Source: an uncultured Prevotellaceae bacterium (lineage in GTDB: Bacteria; Bacteroidota; Bacteroidia; Bacteroidales; Bacteroidaceae). From it: DNA of 48,485 nt. Both the position numbers and the translations under genes were made by a program. Positions 1-8,795 of the stretch are shown here, piece after piece (the first letter of the stretch is position 1; the number at the start of each line of letters is the position of its first letter). Where the stretch lies: contig CAMVDU010000018.1 of NCBI GenBank assembly GCA_947166345.1, positions 1-48,485 on the forward strand, given 5' to 3'. The notes beneath the pieces are model-generated. The model was not told the origin of the DNA. It searched no databases and saw nothing but the letters and a program-made list of their open reading frames with translations.

Positions 1-34
1 GTGTTATATGTGGAAATGTGGAAATGTGGAATGT
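1..34. repeat. short tandem repeat ATGTGGAA
   Basis: The left edge holds about four imperfect copies of an 8-bp unit (ATGTGGAA, one copy one base short). It lies in AT-rich DNA without any supported gene from 1 to 275. The gene it belonged to, if any, is outside the window. Confidence 0.6.
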
Positions 35-100
35 GGAAGAAAATTGTTTACATAAATAGAGAATATTGAGAAAAATATCGAAAATATAAAGAATAATTTG

Positions 101-126
101 GTACACAAACGGGACTTTTTGTGTAC
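101..126. repeat. 9-bp perfect inverted repeat
   Basis: GTACACAAA and its exact complement TTTGTGTAC flank an 8-base loop. It could be a transcription terminator or an operator. No run of T follows on either strand, so I leave the role open. The rest of 1-275 is AT-rich and also holds the palindrome AGAGAATTCTCT at 156-167. Confidence 0.5.
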
Positions 127-220
127 GAATTAAAGAATTGAATTGGCAAGAATATAGAGAATTCTCTACAATCCCAATCATCCAACATTTCTCAAATTCT
201 CTAATTCTAGACTTTATAAG

Positions 221-258
221 CAACGAGACGCCCGGTGCAATGCGCCGAGCGTCTGTTG
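221..258 (-). terminator. stem-loop after the sensor-kinase-like gene
   Basis: CAAC-AGACGC-CGG pairs with CCG-GCGTCT-GTTG, with one bulge and one C/A mismatch. It begins 18 bases beyond the stop of the minus-strand gene ending at 276. The T tract on the minus strand is weak, so this is a probable rather than a classical intrinsic terminator. Confidence 0.5.
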
Positions 259-275
259 TATTGATGGTGATGATT

Positions 276-1781
276 TTAGCATTCCAGGTGGAGCACGAAA
301 CGGGTGCCTTTGACGAAGGCTGGGTCGATGTCGAGGTCGCCATTCATCTTGACAGCCATCTGTTTGCAGATGGGCAGTCCCAGGCCGTCGCCCTGGGTGA
401 GGTCTCTCACCTCCAGGAAGGGCTTGAACACGTCCTCGCGCTTCTCTTCAGGGATGATCTCGCCGGTGTTTTGCACCAGGAACTGGTATTTGCGGGGACC
501 GCGTTTCTTGAAACTCAGGGTGATGTGACCTCCTTCGGGCGTGAACTCGGCAGCGTTCTCCAGCAGGTGCTGCAGGATATGGGTCACATAGGGCACATAG
601 AGGTTGACGCTCATCTTGGGGGCATCGACAGTCAGGGTCACCTCTTGCTTCACCATGTTGCGAATTTTCTCAATCATGCCGTCGCAGAACGGCTGTATCT
701 GTGTCTCCTCCGACTCAAGGGGCTCGTCTATGGTCTTATCGAGTTCTGACAGCGTCTGGATATGATTGGAGAAGTCAATCAGGGCTTTTACGGCAGGCTG
801 TTTGCTGTCAAGTTTCTGGAGTGTAGGATTCAGCTGATCTGAGATGTTGCTGATGAACTTGGCTTTCAGGGCGTTGTTCTCGTTGGCCTGTCGGATGGTG
901 TTCTTCTGCTTGCGTGTCAGCATGATGAAGCGCAGCAGGATGATGGCTCCCAGAACGAGGACTGCAGCGAGGATGACCAATATCACGATGAGGGTGATGA
1001 TGAAGGTCTGACGTGATGACAGTTTGTCGTCGCGCTCGGCTATTGAAGCCTTGCCTTCGTCAATCTGATGGTTCAGCGCCGCTACCTCTTCAGCATGCTT
1101 CTGAGCGCTGACCGAGTCTTTCCATGCAATATACTTGGTGTAAGCTTGGTCCACCATGTAGGCATTGCCTGCTTTGCGTCCTGTGGCAATGACGTTGCGG
1201 AAGGCTTCGTCCATCTTCTGATCGTCGCCACCGTTCATCATTCTGGAGGACAACAGCTCGAAGGTCTCGTTGCCCTTGGTGGTCTGTCCCTGCGAGTAGT
1301 AGTAGATGGCTTTGTTGTAGAGCAGGTCGTTGCTCACCTCGTCGTTGTTGGCTGTTGCAGCATGGTTCTCCATGTTGGACAACTGTTCGGCAACGCTGGC
1401 ACTGCGATGCATGCGCATGTACATGTTCATGCGCTCACGCGATGTCTGGTAGCGCAGGGCTGCTTTCTTGTCGGTGCCGAGACCTCTGCTGGACTGGATG
1501 GCCTGATCGATGTTGCGCAGCAACTCGAATGCCTCCTGGTAGCTGTTCTCGCTGTAGTAGAGGGTGGTGGCTTTTACGCCGCATGCTACGCCCTGTTCGG
1601 TCTGTCCCTTAGCTACATAGTCTTCGAATGCTCGCACATAGAGTGCACGGGCATTGATGTTGTGCTTGCTGGCTATTTCGGCATCAGCACGCTGTTCGAG
1701 GTCGCTCTTCCCAGTCTGTGCAAGGGTGATCATGCTGCAGACGAAGAGGCTGATGATGAGTAGGAATGATTTCTTGTTCAT
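276..1781 (-). CDS. sensor-histidine-kinase-like protein with degenerate phosphoacceptor motif
   Basis: A 501-residue protein with a signal peptide (about 1-21), a helical TPR-like extracytoplasmic region (about 30-230), a short coiled stretch, one membrane helix (about 260-288) and a C-terminal GHKL ATPase-like domain (about 395-500). The N box (LENAAEFT, N409) and the G2 loop (GDGLGL, 464-469) are recognisable. The H box, normally FxSNxSHEIRTP, reads FISNISDQLNP at 309-319, so Asp315 replaces the phosphorylated His. In the G1 box the usual Asp is Asn438 (NTGEI). No response regulator gene is adjacent. By family knowledge it belongs with TPR-type membrane kinases of Bacteroidota; from the altered residues I infer a pseudokinase or ATP-binding scaffold. 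The start is the ATG at 1781, just before the signal peptide. Confidence 0.8.
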   Translation of the reverse strand: MNKKSFLLIISLFVCSMITLAQTGKSDLEQRADAEIASKHNINARALYVRAFEDYVAKGQTEQGVACGVKATTLYYSENSYQEAFELLRNIDQAIQSSRGLGTDKKAALRYQTSRERMNMYMRMHRSASVAEQLSNMENHAATANNDEVSNDLLYNKAIYYYSQGQTTKGNETFELLSSRMMNGGDDQKMDEAFRNVIATGRKAGNAYMVDQAYTKYIAWKDSVSAQKHAEEVAALNHQIDEGKASIAERDDKLSSRQTFIITLIVILVILAAVLVLGAIILLRFIMLTRKQKNTIRQANENNALKAKFISNISDQLNPTLQKLDSKQPAVKALIDFSNHIQTLSELDKTIDEPLESEETQIQPFCDGMIEKIRNMVKQEVTLTVDAPKMSVNLYVPYVTHILQHLLENAAEFTPEGGHITLSFKKRGPRKYQFLVQNTGEIIPEEKREDVFKPFLEVRDLTQGDGLGLPICKQMAVKMNGDLDIDPAFVKGTRFVLHLEC

Positions 1782-1832
1782 TATTTTTATCTGTTTTTAT
1801 TTCTGTTGTTTGAAATTATTCATAAGTCCATG

Positions 1833-1840
1833 CAAAGGTA
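1833..1840 (-). promoter_or_regulatory. -7 box of the sensor-kinase-like gene
   Basis: Minus-strand TACCTTTG matches the Bacteroidota -7 consensus TAnnTTTG, 52 bases upstream of the ATG at 1781. Confidence 0.65.
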
Positions 1841-1908
1841 AGAAGAATTATTGAGACTTGCAAATATTTTTGTTTCAAAAATAAAATCTGTCAATAATGA
1901 TGCGAGAT

Positions 1909-1941
1909 ATTTGGTGGTCTCAAAAAATATGTTTACCTTTG
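1909..1941 (+). promoter_or_regulatory. ileS operon promoter
   Basis: TTTGG at 1909-1913 and TACCTTTG at 1934-1941 are separated by 20 bases, the usual layout of the Bacteroidota primary sigma promoter. The ileS ATG follows 42 bases later. Confidence 0.75.
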
Positions 1942-1983
1942 CACGTCAATTTGAGCATAATTAAAAATAAGGCATAAAATACA

Positions 1984-4900
1984 ATGGCAAAACGATTCGC
2001 TGAACACAGCAATTTGAACCTCACGCAGGTGAACAACGATATCCTGCAGATGTGGAAGGATAAGAACGTCTTCAAGCGCTCTATTGACGAGCGCGAAGGC
2101 TATCCTCAATTCATATTCTTTGAGGGACCTCCCTCAGCCAACGGTCACCCCGGTATCCATCATGTGCTGGGCCGTGCCTTGAAGGATACGTTCAACCGTT
2201 ACAAGACCATGCAGGGATTCCAGGTGAAGCGCAAGGCCGGATGGGACACCCACGGTCTGCCTGTGGAGCTGGGTGTGGAGAAGTCGCTGGGCATCACCAA
2301 GGCCGATATCGACAATCCCGAGTCGCCCCGTTATATCTCTACCGAGGAATACAACCAGAAATGCCGTGAGAACGTGATGATGTTCACCCAGGAATGGCGT
2401 GAACTCACTGAGCGTATGGGCTATTTCGTAGATCTCGACAATCCCTATATCACCTACGACAACAAATACATCGAGACGCTGTGGTGGCTGCTGAAGCAGT
2501 TCTACAATAAAGGCCTGCTCTATAAGGGCTACACCATCCAGCCATATTCGCCTGCTGCCGGCACGGGACTCTCTTCGCATGAGCTGAACCAGCCTGGCTG
2601 CTATCGCGATGTGAAGGACACCACCTGCACGGCATTGTTCAAGATGAAAAACCCGAAACCTGAGATGGCAGGGTGGGGTACACCTTATTTCATGGCCTGG
2701 ACCACCACACCGTGGACGCTGGCTGCCAACTCGGCACTCTGCGTAGGTCCGAAGATTGACTATGTGGCACTGGAGACCTACAATCCCTACACTGCAGAGA
2801 AGATCACGGTGGTGATGGCCGAGGCACGTGTGGCTGCCTATTTCGACACTGCTGCCGAGATTACCGATGGTGGTGAGATGCCTGAATTCAAGAAAGGGGA
2901 GAAATTCCTGCCATATCGTGTGGTGGGCCGCTATAAGGGTACCGACCTTGTTGGTATGGAATACGAGCAGCTGTTGCCGATGATTAAACCTATGGGTGAT
3001 GCTTTCCGTGTTATCCCGGGCGACTATGTGACCACAGAGGATGGTGCCGGTATTGTGCATATCGCTCCCAACTTCGGTGCCGATGATGCCTTCGTCGCTA
3101 AGCAGGCAGGCATCTGTCCCATCGTGCTCATCGACAAGAAAGGCAATGAGCGTCCGGTGGTTGACCTTCAGGGCAAGTACTTCCTGGTGGAAGATCTCGA
3201 CGAAAAATTCGTCGAGCACTACGTGGACGTGGAGAAGTGGAGCCGCTACAGCGGACGTTACGTGAAGAATGCCTATGACGAGACCCTCACCGACAAGGAC
3301 GAGACCCTCGACATCAGCATCTGCATGGACCTCAAGGCTGAGGGTAAGGCCTTCAAGATTGAGAAGCACGTGCACAACTATCCCCACTGCTGGCGTACTG
3401 ACAAGCCCGTGCTCTACTATCCGCTCGACTCGTGGTTCATCCGTTCGTCGGAGAAAAAAGAGCGCATGAGTGAACTCAACAAGACCATTGGCTGGCATCC
3501 GGAGTCAACGGGTAGCGGTCGCTTCGGCAACTGGCTTGAGAACCTGAACGACTGGAACCTCTCGCGTTCACGTTTCTGGGGTACGCCTCTTCCCATCTGG
3601 CGTTCAGAAGATGGTGAGGAGATCTGCATCGGATCGCTTGAAGAGCTCTACGACGAGATTGAGAAAGCTGTCAAGGCCGGTGTGATGGCGTCGAATCCTT
3701 TGAAAGACAAGGGCTTTGTACCTGGTGACATGTCAAAGGAGAACTACGACCGCATTGATGTGCACCGTCCATACGTTGACTATATTAAATTGGTGTCGCC
3801 CACCGGCAAGCCCATGAAGCGCGAGAGCGACCTCATTGACGTGTGGTTCGATTCAGGCTCCATGCCTTACGCCCAGAACCATTATCCCTTTGAGAACAAA
3901 GAACTGATTGACAATAACGGAGCCTTCCCTGCCGACTTCATCAACGAGGGTGTGGACCAGACACGTGGCTGGTTCTTTACACTCCATGCCATTGCTACGA
4001 TGATTTTCGATTCGGTGGCCTTTAAGAACGTGATTTCTACTGGTTTGGTGCTTGATGCCAAGGGTAACAAGATGTCGAAGCATGTGGGTAACGTGGTCAA
4101 TCCCTTCGAGATGATCGAGAAGTTCGGTTCCGATGCTGTGCGCTTCTACATGATGACCAACTCAGAGCCCTGGGACAACCTGAAGTTTGATCCGGAGGGT
4201 GTTGACGAGGTTCGCCGTAAGTTCTTCGGCACCTTATATAATACGTATAGCTTCTTCGCGCTTTATGCGAATGTCGATGGCTATGAGCCCAATGGGACTA
4301 ATGGTGCCAATGAGACTTCTGGGGCTTTTGAGAAACCCGAGATTGACCGTTGGATTCTCTCTTCGCTGAACACCCTCGTTCAGAAGGTGACTGCCGAGCT
4401 GGAGAACTTCGACCCGACCCGTGCAGGCCGACTCATCGATGCCTTTGTCAACGATGACCTGTCTAACTGGTATGTTCGTCTGAACCGCAAACGTTTCTGG
4501 GGTAAGGATATGAGCGACGACAAGCGCTCGGCCTACGACACACTCTACACCTGTCTGATGACCGTTGCCCGTCTGTTGGCTCCCTTCGCTCCGTTCTATG
4601 CCGACCAGTTGTATAAGGACCTGGGTGGCGAGAAAGATAGCGTACATCTGGATACATGGCCCGTGGCTAATGCAGCCCTCATCGACACCGACCTCGAGGC
4701 TCGCATGGAGATGGCACAGAAGATTACTTCGATGGTGCTGGCCCTGCGCCGCAAGGTGAACATCAAGGTGCGCCAGCCGCTGCAGGCCATCATGATTCCA
4801 GCCAACGAGGAACAGCGTAAGCACATTGAAGCCGTGAAGGACCTGATCATGAACGAGGTGAACGTCAAGGAGCTTCGCTTCGTGGAGGGTCAGGGTATCC

Positions 4901-5424
4901 TGGTGAAGAAGGTGAAGTGCAACTTCCGCGTGATGGGTAAGAAGTTCGGCAAGCAGATGAAAGCCGTTGCTGCCGCTGTCGATGCCCTGACACAAGAGCA
5001 GATTGCTGAGTTGGAGGCTAATGGTAGCCTGGCTCTGGCTATTCCAGAGATTCCAGAGAATCTGGAAATCTTAGCTGAGGATGTTGAAATCATCAGCGAG
5101 GATATTCCAGGCTGGCTGGTATCGAACGAAGGCAACCTGACCGTAGCCCTCGAGGTGGAAGTGAGCGATGAGCTGCGCCAGGAGGGTATGGCCCGCGAGA
5201 TTATCAACCGTGTGCAGAACATCCGTAAGGAAAGTGGACTGGAGATTACTGACCGCATCAACATCACGCTAGCACCCAATGCCGAGACTGATGCTGCTGT
5301 CAACGTCTTTGGCGACTACATCAAGACACAGGTACTTGCCGATGCCATCATGATTGCTCCCAATGACGGCGCAGAGGTTGATTTCGACGACTTCACACTG
5401 AATATCAAGATAGAAAAAGTTTAA
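1984..5424 (+). CDS. ileS: isoleucyl-tRNA synthetase, type 2, with swapped GIHH signature
   Basis: Charges tRNA-Ile with isoleucine in the cytoplasm. At 1146 residues it has the length of long, eukaryote-like (type 2) enzymes. It has a class I catalytic domain, the editing insertion (TTTPWTLAANSALC) and an anticodon-binding C-terminal region. The KMSKS loop reads KMSKH at 696-700. The class I signature that should be HxGH reads GIHH at 57-60, inside GPPSANGHPGIHHVLG, so the first and third residues are exchanged. Published work on type 2 enzymes links this GxHH exchange to very high mupirocin resistance; whether it does so here is inference. It is the first gene of a probable operon: the next gene starts 43 bases downstream. 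Confidence 0.97.
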   Translation: MAKRFAEHSNLNLTQVNNDILQMWKDKNVFKRSIDEREGYPQFIFFEGPPSANGHPGIHHVLGRALKDTFNRYKTMQGFQVKRKAGWDTHGLPVELGVEKSLGITKADIDNPESPRYISTEEYNQKCRENVMMFTQEWRELTERMGYFVDLDNPYITYDNKYIETLWWLLKQFYNKGLLYKGYTIQPYSPAAGTGLSSHELNQPGCYRDVKDTTCTALFKMKNPKPEMAGWGTPYFMAWTTTPWTLAANSALCVGPKIDYVALETYNPYTAEKITVVMAEARVAAYFDTAAEITDGGEMPEFKKGEKFLPYRVVGRYKGTDLVGMEYEQLLPMIKPMGDAFRVIPGDYVTTEDGAGIVHIAPNFGADDAFVAKQAGICPIVLIDKKGNERPVVDLQGKYFLVEDLDEKFVEHYVDVEKWSRYSGRYVKNAYDETLTDKDETLDISICMDLKAEGKAFKIEKHVHNYPHCWRTDKPVLYYPLDSWFIRSSEKKERMSELNKTIGWHPESTGSGRFGNWLENLNDWNLSRSRFWGTPLPIWRSEDGEEICIGSLEELYDEIEKAVKAGVMASNPLKDKGFVPGDMSKENYDRIDVHRPYVDYIKLVSPTGKPMKRESDLIDVWFDSGSMPYAQNHYPFENKELIDNNGAFPADFINEGVDQTRGWFFTLHAIATMIFDSVAFKNVISTGLVLDAKGNKMSKHVGNVVNPFEMIEKFGSDAVRFYMMTNSEPWDNLKFDPEGVDEVRRKFFGTLYNTYSFFALYANVDGYEPNGTNGANETSGAFEKPEIDRWILSSLNTLVQKVTAELENFDPTRAGRLIDAFVNDDLSNWYVRLNRKRFWGKDMSDDKRSAYDTLYTCLMTVARLLAPFAPFYADQLYKDLGGEKDSVHLDTWPVANAALIDTDLEARMEMAQKITSMVLALRRKVNIKVRQPLQAIMIPANEEQRKHIEAVKDLIMNEVNVKELRFVEGQGILVKKVKCNFRVMGKKFGKQMKAVAAAVDALTQEQIAELEANGSLALAIPEIPENLEILAEDVEIISEDIPGWLVSNEGNLTVALEVEVSDELRQEGMAREIINRVQNIRKESGLEITDRINITLAPNAETDAAVNVFGDYIKTQVLADAIMIAPNDGAEVDFDDFTLNIKIEKV

Positions 5425-5467
5425 CATACAATTATCTAAGTAAAATACTAACTCAAATAAATACAAT

Positions 5468-5854
5468 ATGGCAGAAAAGACACGCTACACTGACGAGGAA
5501 CTCGAGGAGTTCCGTCAGATTATCAACGAGAAACTGGCGCTGGCCAAGCGTGACTACGAACAGATGATGGCAACACTGACCAATCAGGACTCAAACGACG
5601 TTGATGATACATCACCCACCTACAAAGCACTGGAGGAGGGTAGTGAGACTCAGTCGAAGGAAGACCTGATGAAGTTTGCTGCCCGTCAGCAGAAATTCAT
5701 TCAGGGGTTGCGTGCAGCTCTTGTGCGTATCGACAACAAGACCTACGGCATTGACCGCATCACGGGTAAGCTCATTCCTGCTGAACGTCTGCGCGCTGTG
5801 CCCCATGCTACACTGAGCATCGAGTCGAAAGAACTGGAAAAGAAGAGAAAGTGA
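5468..5854 (+). CDS. DksA/TraR-family protein without the zinc cysteines
   Basis: A 128-residue charged protein. The N-terminal two-thirds is helical, and the C-terminal portion (YGIDRITGKLIPAERL, then AVPHATLSIE) matches the zinc-finger end of DksA/TraR proteins. The protein contains no cysteine at all: the expected Cys after YGI is Asp. Family members bind RNA polymerase through its secondary channel and affect initiation; without a metal site this one must fold by hydrophobic or helical contacts. It lies between ileS and lspA, and its stop overlaps the lspA GTG start (GTGA). Confidence 0.85.
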   Translation: MAEKTRYTDEELEEFRQIINEKLALAKRDYEQMMATLTNQDSNDVDDTSPTYKALEEGSETQSKEDLMKFAARQQKFIQGLRAALVRIDNKTYGIDRITGKLIPAERLRAVPHATLSIESKELEKKRK

Positions 5855-6480
5855 ACCTGAAACGTTATATCACTCGCGGACGACTGGCAGTTGCACTTGT
5901 CGTGATCATCCTGTTGATTGACCAGATCATCAAGATTCTGGTGAAGACCAACATGACCCTGCATCAGCCCATTGAAATCACCAACTGGTTCTATATCCTC
6001 TTCATAGAGAACAACGGTATGGCCTATGGTATGGAGATAGGGTCGAAACTGGCGTTGTCGATCTTCCGACTGATTGCCATCGGCTTCATCAGCTACTTCA
6101 TCTGGCAACAGGCCAAGAAGAAAGCACGCTGGGGATACATCGTATGCCTGGCAATGGTGGTGGCAGGAGCAGCAGGCAACCTGATTGACTGCATGTTTTA
6201 TGGTCTCTGCTTCAGTTCGTCAGATGCTGTGACTGTCAGCGAGTGTGTGGGCTTTGGCAATGGCTATGCACCCTTCCTGATGGGTAAGGTGGTCGATATG
6301 TTCTATTTCCCCATCATCGAGACAACCTGGCCTTCATGGATGCCCTTCTGGGGCGGACAGGACTTCGTGTTCTTCAGTCCCGTGTTCAACTTTGCTGATG
6401 CCAGCATCTCGGTGGGTGTTGTAGCTCTGTTGCTCTTCTATCGCAAGGAAATAAGCCAGATCAGTTTCAAACGCTCATGA
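5851..6480 (+). CDS. lspA: lipoprotein signal peptidase (signal peptidase II)
   Basis: Inner-membrane aspartic protease that removes signal peptides from diacylglyceryl-modified prolipoproteins. At 209 residues it is longer than the E. coli enzyme because of an insertion between the two catalytic regions (about 115-150). Four hydrophobic segments are visible. The catalytic aspartates are likely D113 in GNLIDC and D183 in FNFADA. The start is GTG at 5851, overlapping the upstream stop; no better ATG lies nearby. The downstream gene overlaps its stop by ATGA, which indicates translational coupling. The many lipoproteins in this window would be its substrates. Confidence 0.95.
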   Translation: MNLKRYITRGRLAVALVVIILLIDQIIKILVKTNMTLHQPIEITNWFYILFIENNGMAYGMEIGSKLALSIFRLIAIGFISYFIWQQAKKKARWGYIVCLAMVVAGAAGNLIDCMFYGLCFSSSDAVTVSECVGFGNGYAPFLMGKVVDMFYFPIIETTWPSWMPFWGGQDFVFFSPVFNFADASISVGVVALLLFYRKEISQISFKRS

Positions 6481-7409
6481 GCAGACGTGCCCCTCTCTTG
6501 GTGGTCCTCAGCCTTGTGCTGATGGTGGTGCTGGTTGCTGCATGCAAGCCAAGCACCCCCAAGAAGTATATTCAACCCAAGAAGATGGAGGATATACTCG
6601 TTGACTACCATCTGGCACGTGCGATGGCAGATGTGTCATCCGTACGTGATGAGCTGGGGTCGCACGACTACACGCAGACGCTACTTATTGAATCGGTTCT
6701 GAAAAAACATAAAGTCACCAAGGCTCAGTTTGATTCGTCGTTGGTTTATTACTATACGCGTGCAGACCGCTTCAAACCTATCTACGATAGGGTAGCCGAA
6801 CGCCTTGAGGAAAAGGCCCTGATGCTGGGTGCCAGTGAGGGCGAGATGGGTAAATATGCCAATGCCAAAGGTGATACAGCTAATATCTGGGCAGACCGCT
6901 CACAGATGCTGTTGTTGCCACGTCCCCCGTACAACCACACGGACTTCGAGATTGCTGGCGATTCGCTGTTCAAGGAGGGTGACAAGGTGCTGTTCCAGTT
7001 CATGGCTGACTATATGTTGCAAGCAGGTAGCCGTGATGCCATTCTCTATATGGCGTTCCACATGAACGATACTACGATTGCACGCAGTCAGAGAATCAAT
7101 AGCTCGGGTATTACCAAACTGGAATATCAGTCGATGAATAATCAGCAAATCAAGTCGATTGACGGCTATATTCTGTTTCCTGAAGAGGACTCAAAGGTCA
7201 CGACAGCGCGCCTGCTATTTATCAAGAACATTCAGTTGATTCGTTTTCACACTAAGCATGACAATGACAAACCTGCAACCCCCACTAACGCGCAGAATAG
7301 CGTGCCACCGACTGGAATTGGAGAACCACTCAAAAATGACACTCGCCATCGTAGAATTGAGGATGAGCGAGGTGATAAGCTGGTACCCATTGACCAACGA
7401 GATCGCTAA
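6477..7409 (+). CDS. DUF4296 domain lipoprotein
   Basis: A 310-residue predicted lipoprotein: hydrophobic signal peptide ending in the lipobox LVAAC (Cys23), then a helical domain opening with MEDILVDYHLARAM, typical of DUF4296. Function is unknown in the family; the protein should be exported and lipidated. It is translationally coupled to lspA. The last 50 or so residues (after IQLIRFHTK) are low-complexity and are read in a different frame from the small ORF below, which overlaps it by about 150 bases. The conserved part of this protein probably ends before that overlap. Confidence 0.85.
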   Translation: MSRRAPLLVVLSLVLMVVLVAACKPSTPKKYIQPKKMEDILVDYHLARAMADVSSVRDELGSHDYTQTLLIESVLKKHKVTKAQFDSSLVYYYTRADRFKPIYDRVAERLEEKALMLGASEGEMGKYANAKGDTANIWADRSQMLLLPRPPYNHTDFEIAGDSLFKEGDKVLFQFMADYMLQAGSRDAILYMAFHMNDTTIARSQRINSSGITKLEYQSMNNQQIKSIDGYILFPEEDSKVTTARLLFIKNIQLIRFHTKHDNDKPATPTNAQNSVPPTGIGEPLKNDTRHRRIEDERGDKLVPIDQRDR

Positions 7410-7497
7410 CACCGAGTTCCTGCAGGGCTGCATCAGTCTCAAACGCGATGAACAAGGCAAACTGCGTGCATGGTATGAAGGAAAGCAGTTAGAATAA
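7264..7497 (+). CDS. small conserved-looking protein overlapping the DUF4296 gene
   Basis: An ORF of 77-79 residues; ATGs at 7258, 7264 and 7339 are possible, and I use 7264. It contains RRIACHRLEL, IVELRMSEVISWYPL and a tail with GCISLKRDEQGKLRAWYEG. This pattern resembles short proteins that I believe accompany the lspA/DUF4296 locus in other Bacteroidales, and it reads as a genuine beta-rich protein. The 3' part, beyond 7409, is non-overlapping. The long overlap with the preceding gene is unusual. Function unknown. Confidence 0.6.
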   Translation: MTNLQPPLTRRIACHRLELENHSKMTLAIVELRMSEVISWYPLTNEIANTEFLQGCISLKRDEQGKLRAWYEGKQLE

Positions 7498-7532
7498 ACA
7501 GTAGAAATAAAAATACTAAAAATCTATAGATT

Positions 7533-8789
7533 ATGAATTTGAAAATACGTTTAGCCATTATGAACTTCCTGGAGTTTGCTGTCTGGGGAGCCTACCTTAC
7601 CTCCTTAGGAAGGTATTTAGGAAATATTGGTCTTGGATCCGAGATTAAGTGGTTCTTTGCCATGCAAGGTATCGTGTCCATTTTCATGCCGACCCTCATG
7701 GGTATCTTAGCCGACAAAAAGATTGAGGCGCAAAAGGTCTTGTCACTTTGTCACGCTTTTGCAGGAGTTTTCATGGCTGGGGCCGGTATGTACTGTATTA
7801 GTGCTGGAGATGGCGTGCAGTTCGCACCTCTCTTTGTACTGTATAGTGTGAGTGTGGCTTTCTTCATGCCAACTATTGCTTTGGTCAATTCTGTTGCCTA
7901 CAATGCTCTTGGCAAGGCCGGTATGGACCCTGTGAAAGAATTCCCGCCTATCCGTGTCTTCGGAACTGTAGGTTTCATCTGCAGCATGCTCTTTACCAAT
8001 TTCGTACAAATTGGAGGTGTCGCCATGCAGGACAGTTACACGCAACTTATCTCGTCAGGTATTCTTTCAGTTGTCCTTTGTGGATATGCACTGACTATGC
8101 CTGCTTGTCCTGTTGACAAAAACAAGAAGAAAGAAAGTTTTGCTGATGCCTTCGGTTTGAAAGCATTCTCGCTATTCAAGAATTATCAGTTCGCTATTTT
8201 CTTTATCTTTTCCATGCTGTTGGGAGCCGCTCTGCAAATCACGAACGGATACGCTAATACGTTCTTGGGATCATTTGCTGCTGACCCTCAATTCGCAGAT
8301 GCCTTTGCGGTGAAGAATTCCAATGCTTTGATCTCAATATCTCAGGCTTCAGAAACACTCTGTATCCTCCTTATCCCCTTCTTTATGAAACGCTTCGGTA
8401 TTAAGAAGGTGATGCTGATTTCAATGTTTGCATGGGTACTGAGATTTGGATTCTTTGGTCTTGGAACGCCCGCATTCCCTGGTGTGCTGCTGTTCATCCT
8501 CAGCTGCATAGTCTATGGTATGGCTTTCGACTTCTTCAACATCTCAGGGTCGCTCTACGTTAACGAAAATGCAGCAGAAAATATCCGCTCCAGTGCACAG
8601 GGTCTCTTTATGATGATGACCAACGGTTTTGGTGCCACTATCGGTACACTTGCAGCTGGTGCTGTGATTGATGCCTATGATGTGTTTAATACACCTGCCA
8701 ACTGGCCTTCTGCATGGTACACCTTCGCAGGATATGCTCTGGTGGTTGCTGTGTTGTTTGCTTTCCTCTTCAAACCGGAAAAGAAATAA
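7533..8789 (+). CDS. nucleoside:proton symporter-type MFS permease
   Basis: A 418-residue, twelve-helix protein of the NupG/XapB nucleoside symporter branch of the major facilitator superfamily. The start MNLKIRLAIMNFLEFAVWGAYL and the following SLGRYL segment are characteristic of that branch. A cytoplasmic loop near residues 190-205 is Lys-rich (DKNKKKE), as expected between the two six-helix halves. It would import nucleosides using the proton gradient. It starts 35 bases after the small ORF and lies 6 bases before the DUF151 gene, so it may be co-transcribed with both. Exact substrate is not predictable. Confidence 0.85.
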   Translation: MNLKIRLAIMNFLEFAVWGAYLTSLGRYLGNIGLGSEIKWFFAMQGIVSIFMPTLMGILADKKIEAQKVLSLCHAFAGVFMAGAGMYCISAGDGVQFAPLFVLYSVSVAFFMPTIALVNSVAYNALGKAGMDPVKEFPPIRVFGTVGFICSMLFTNFVQIGGVAMQDSYTQLISSGILSVVLCGYALTMPACPVDKNKKKESFADAFGLKAFSLFKNYQFAIFFIFSMLLGAALQITNGYANTFLGSFAADPQFADAFAVKNSNALISISQASETLCILLIPFFMKRFGIKKVMLISMFAWVLRFGFFGLGTPAFPGVLLFILSCIVYGMAFDFFNISGSLYVNENAAENIRSSAQGLFMMMTNGFGATIGTLAAGAVIDAYDVFNTPANWPSAWYTFAGYALVVAVLFAFLFKPEKK

Positions 8790-8795
8790 CTGTAA

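Noticed and set aside
2134..3498. 454-codon open frame on the minus strand
   Set aside because: It lies antisense within ileS, in the editing and catalytic regions, and looks like a codon-bias shadow rich in His, Val and Leu.
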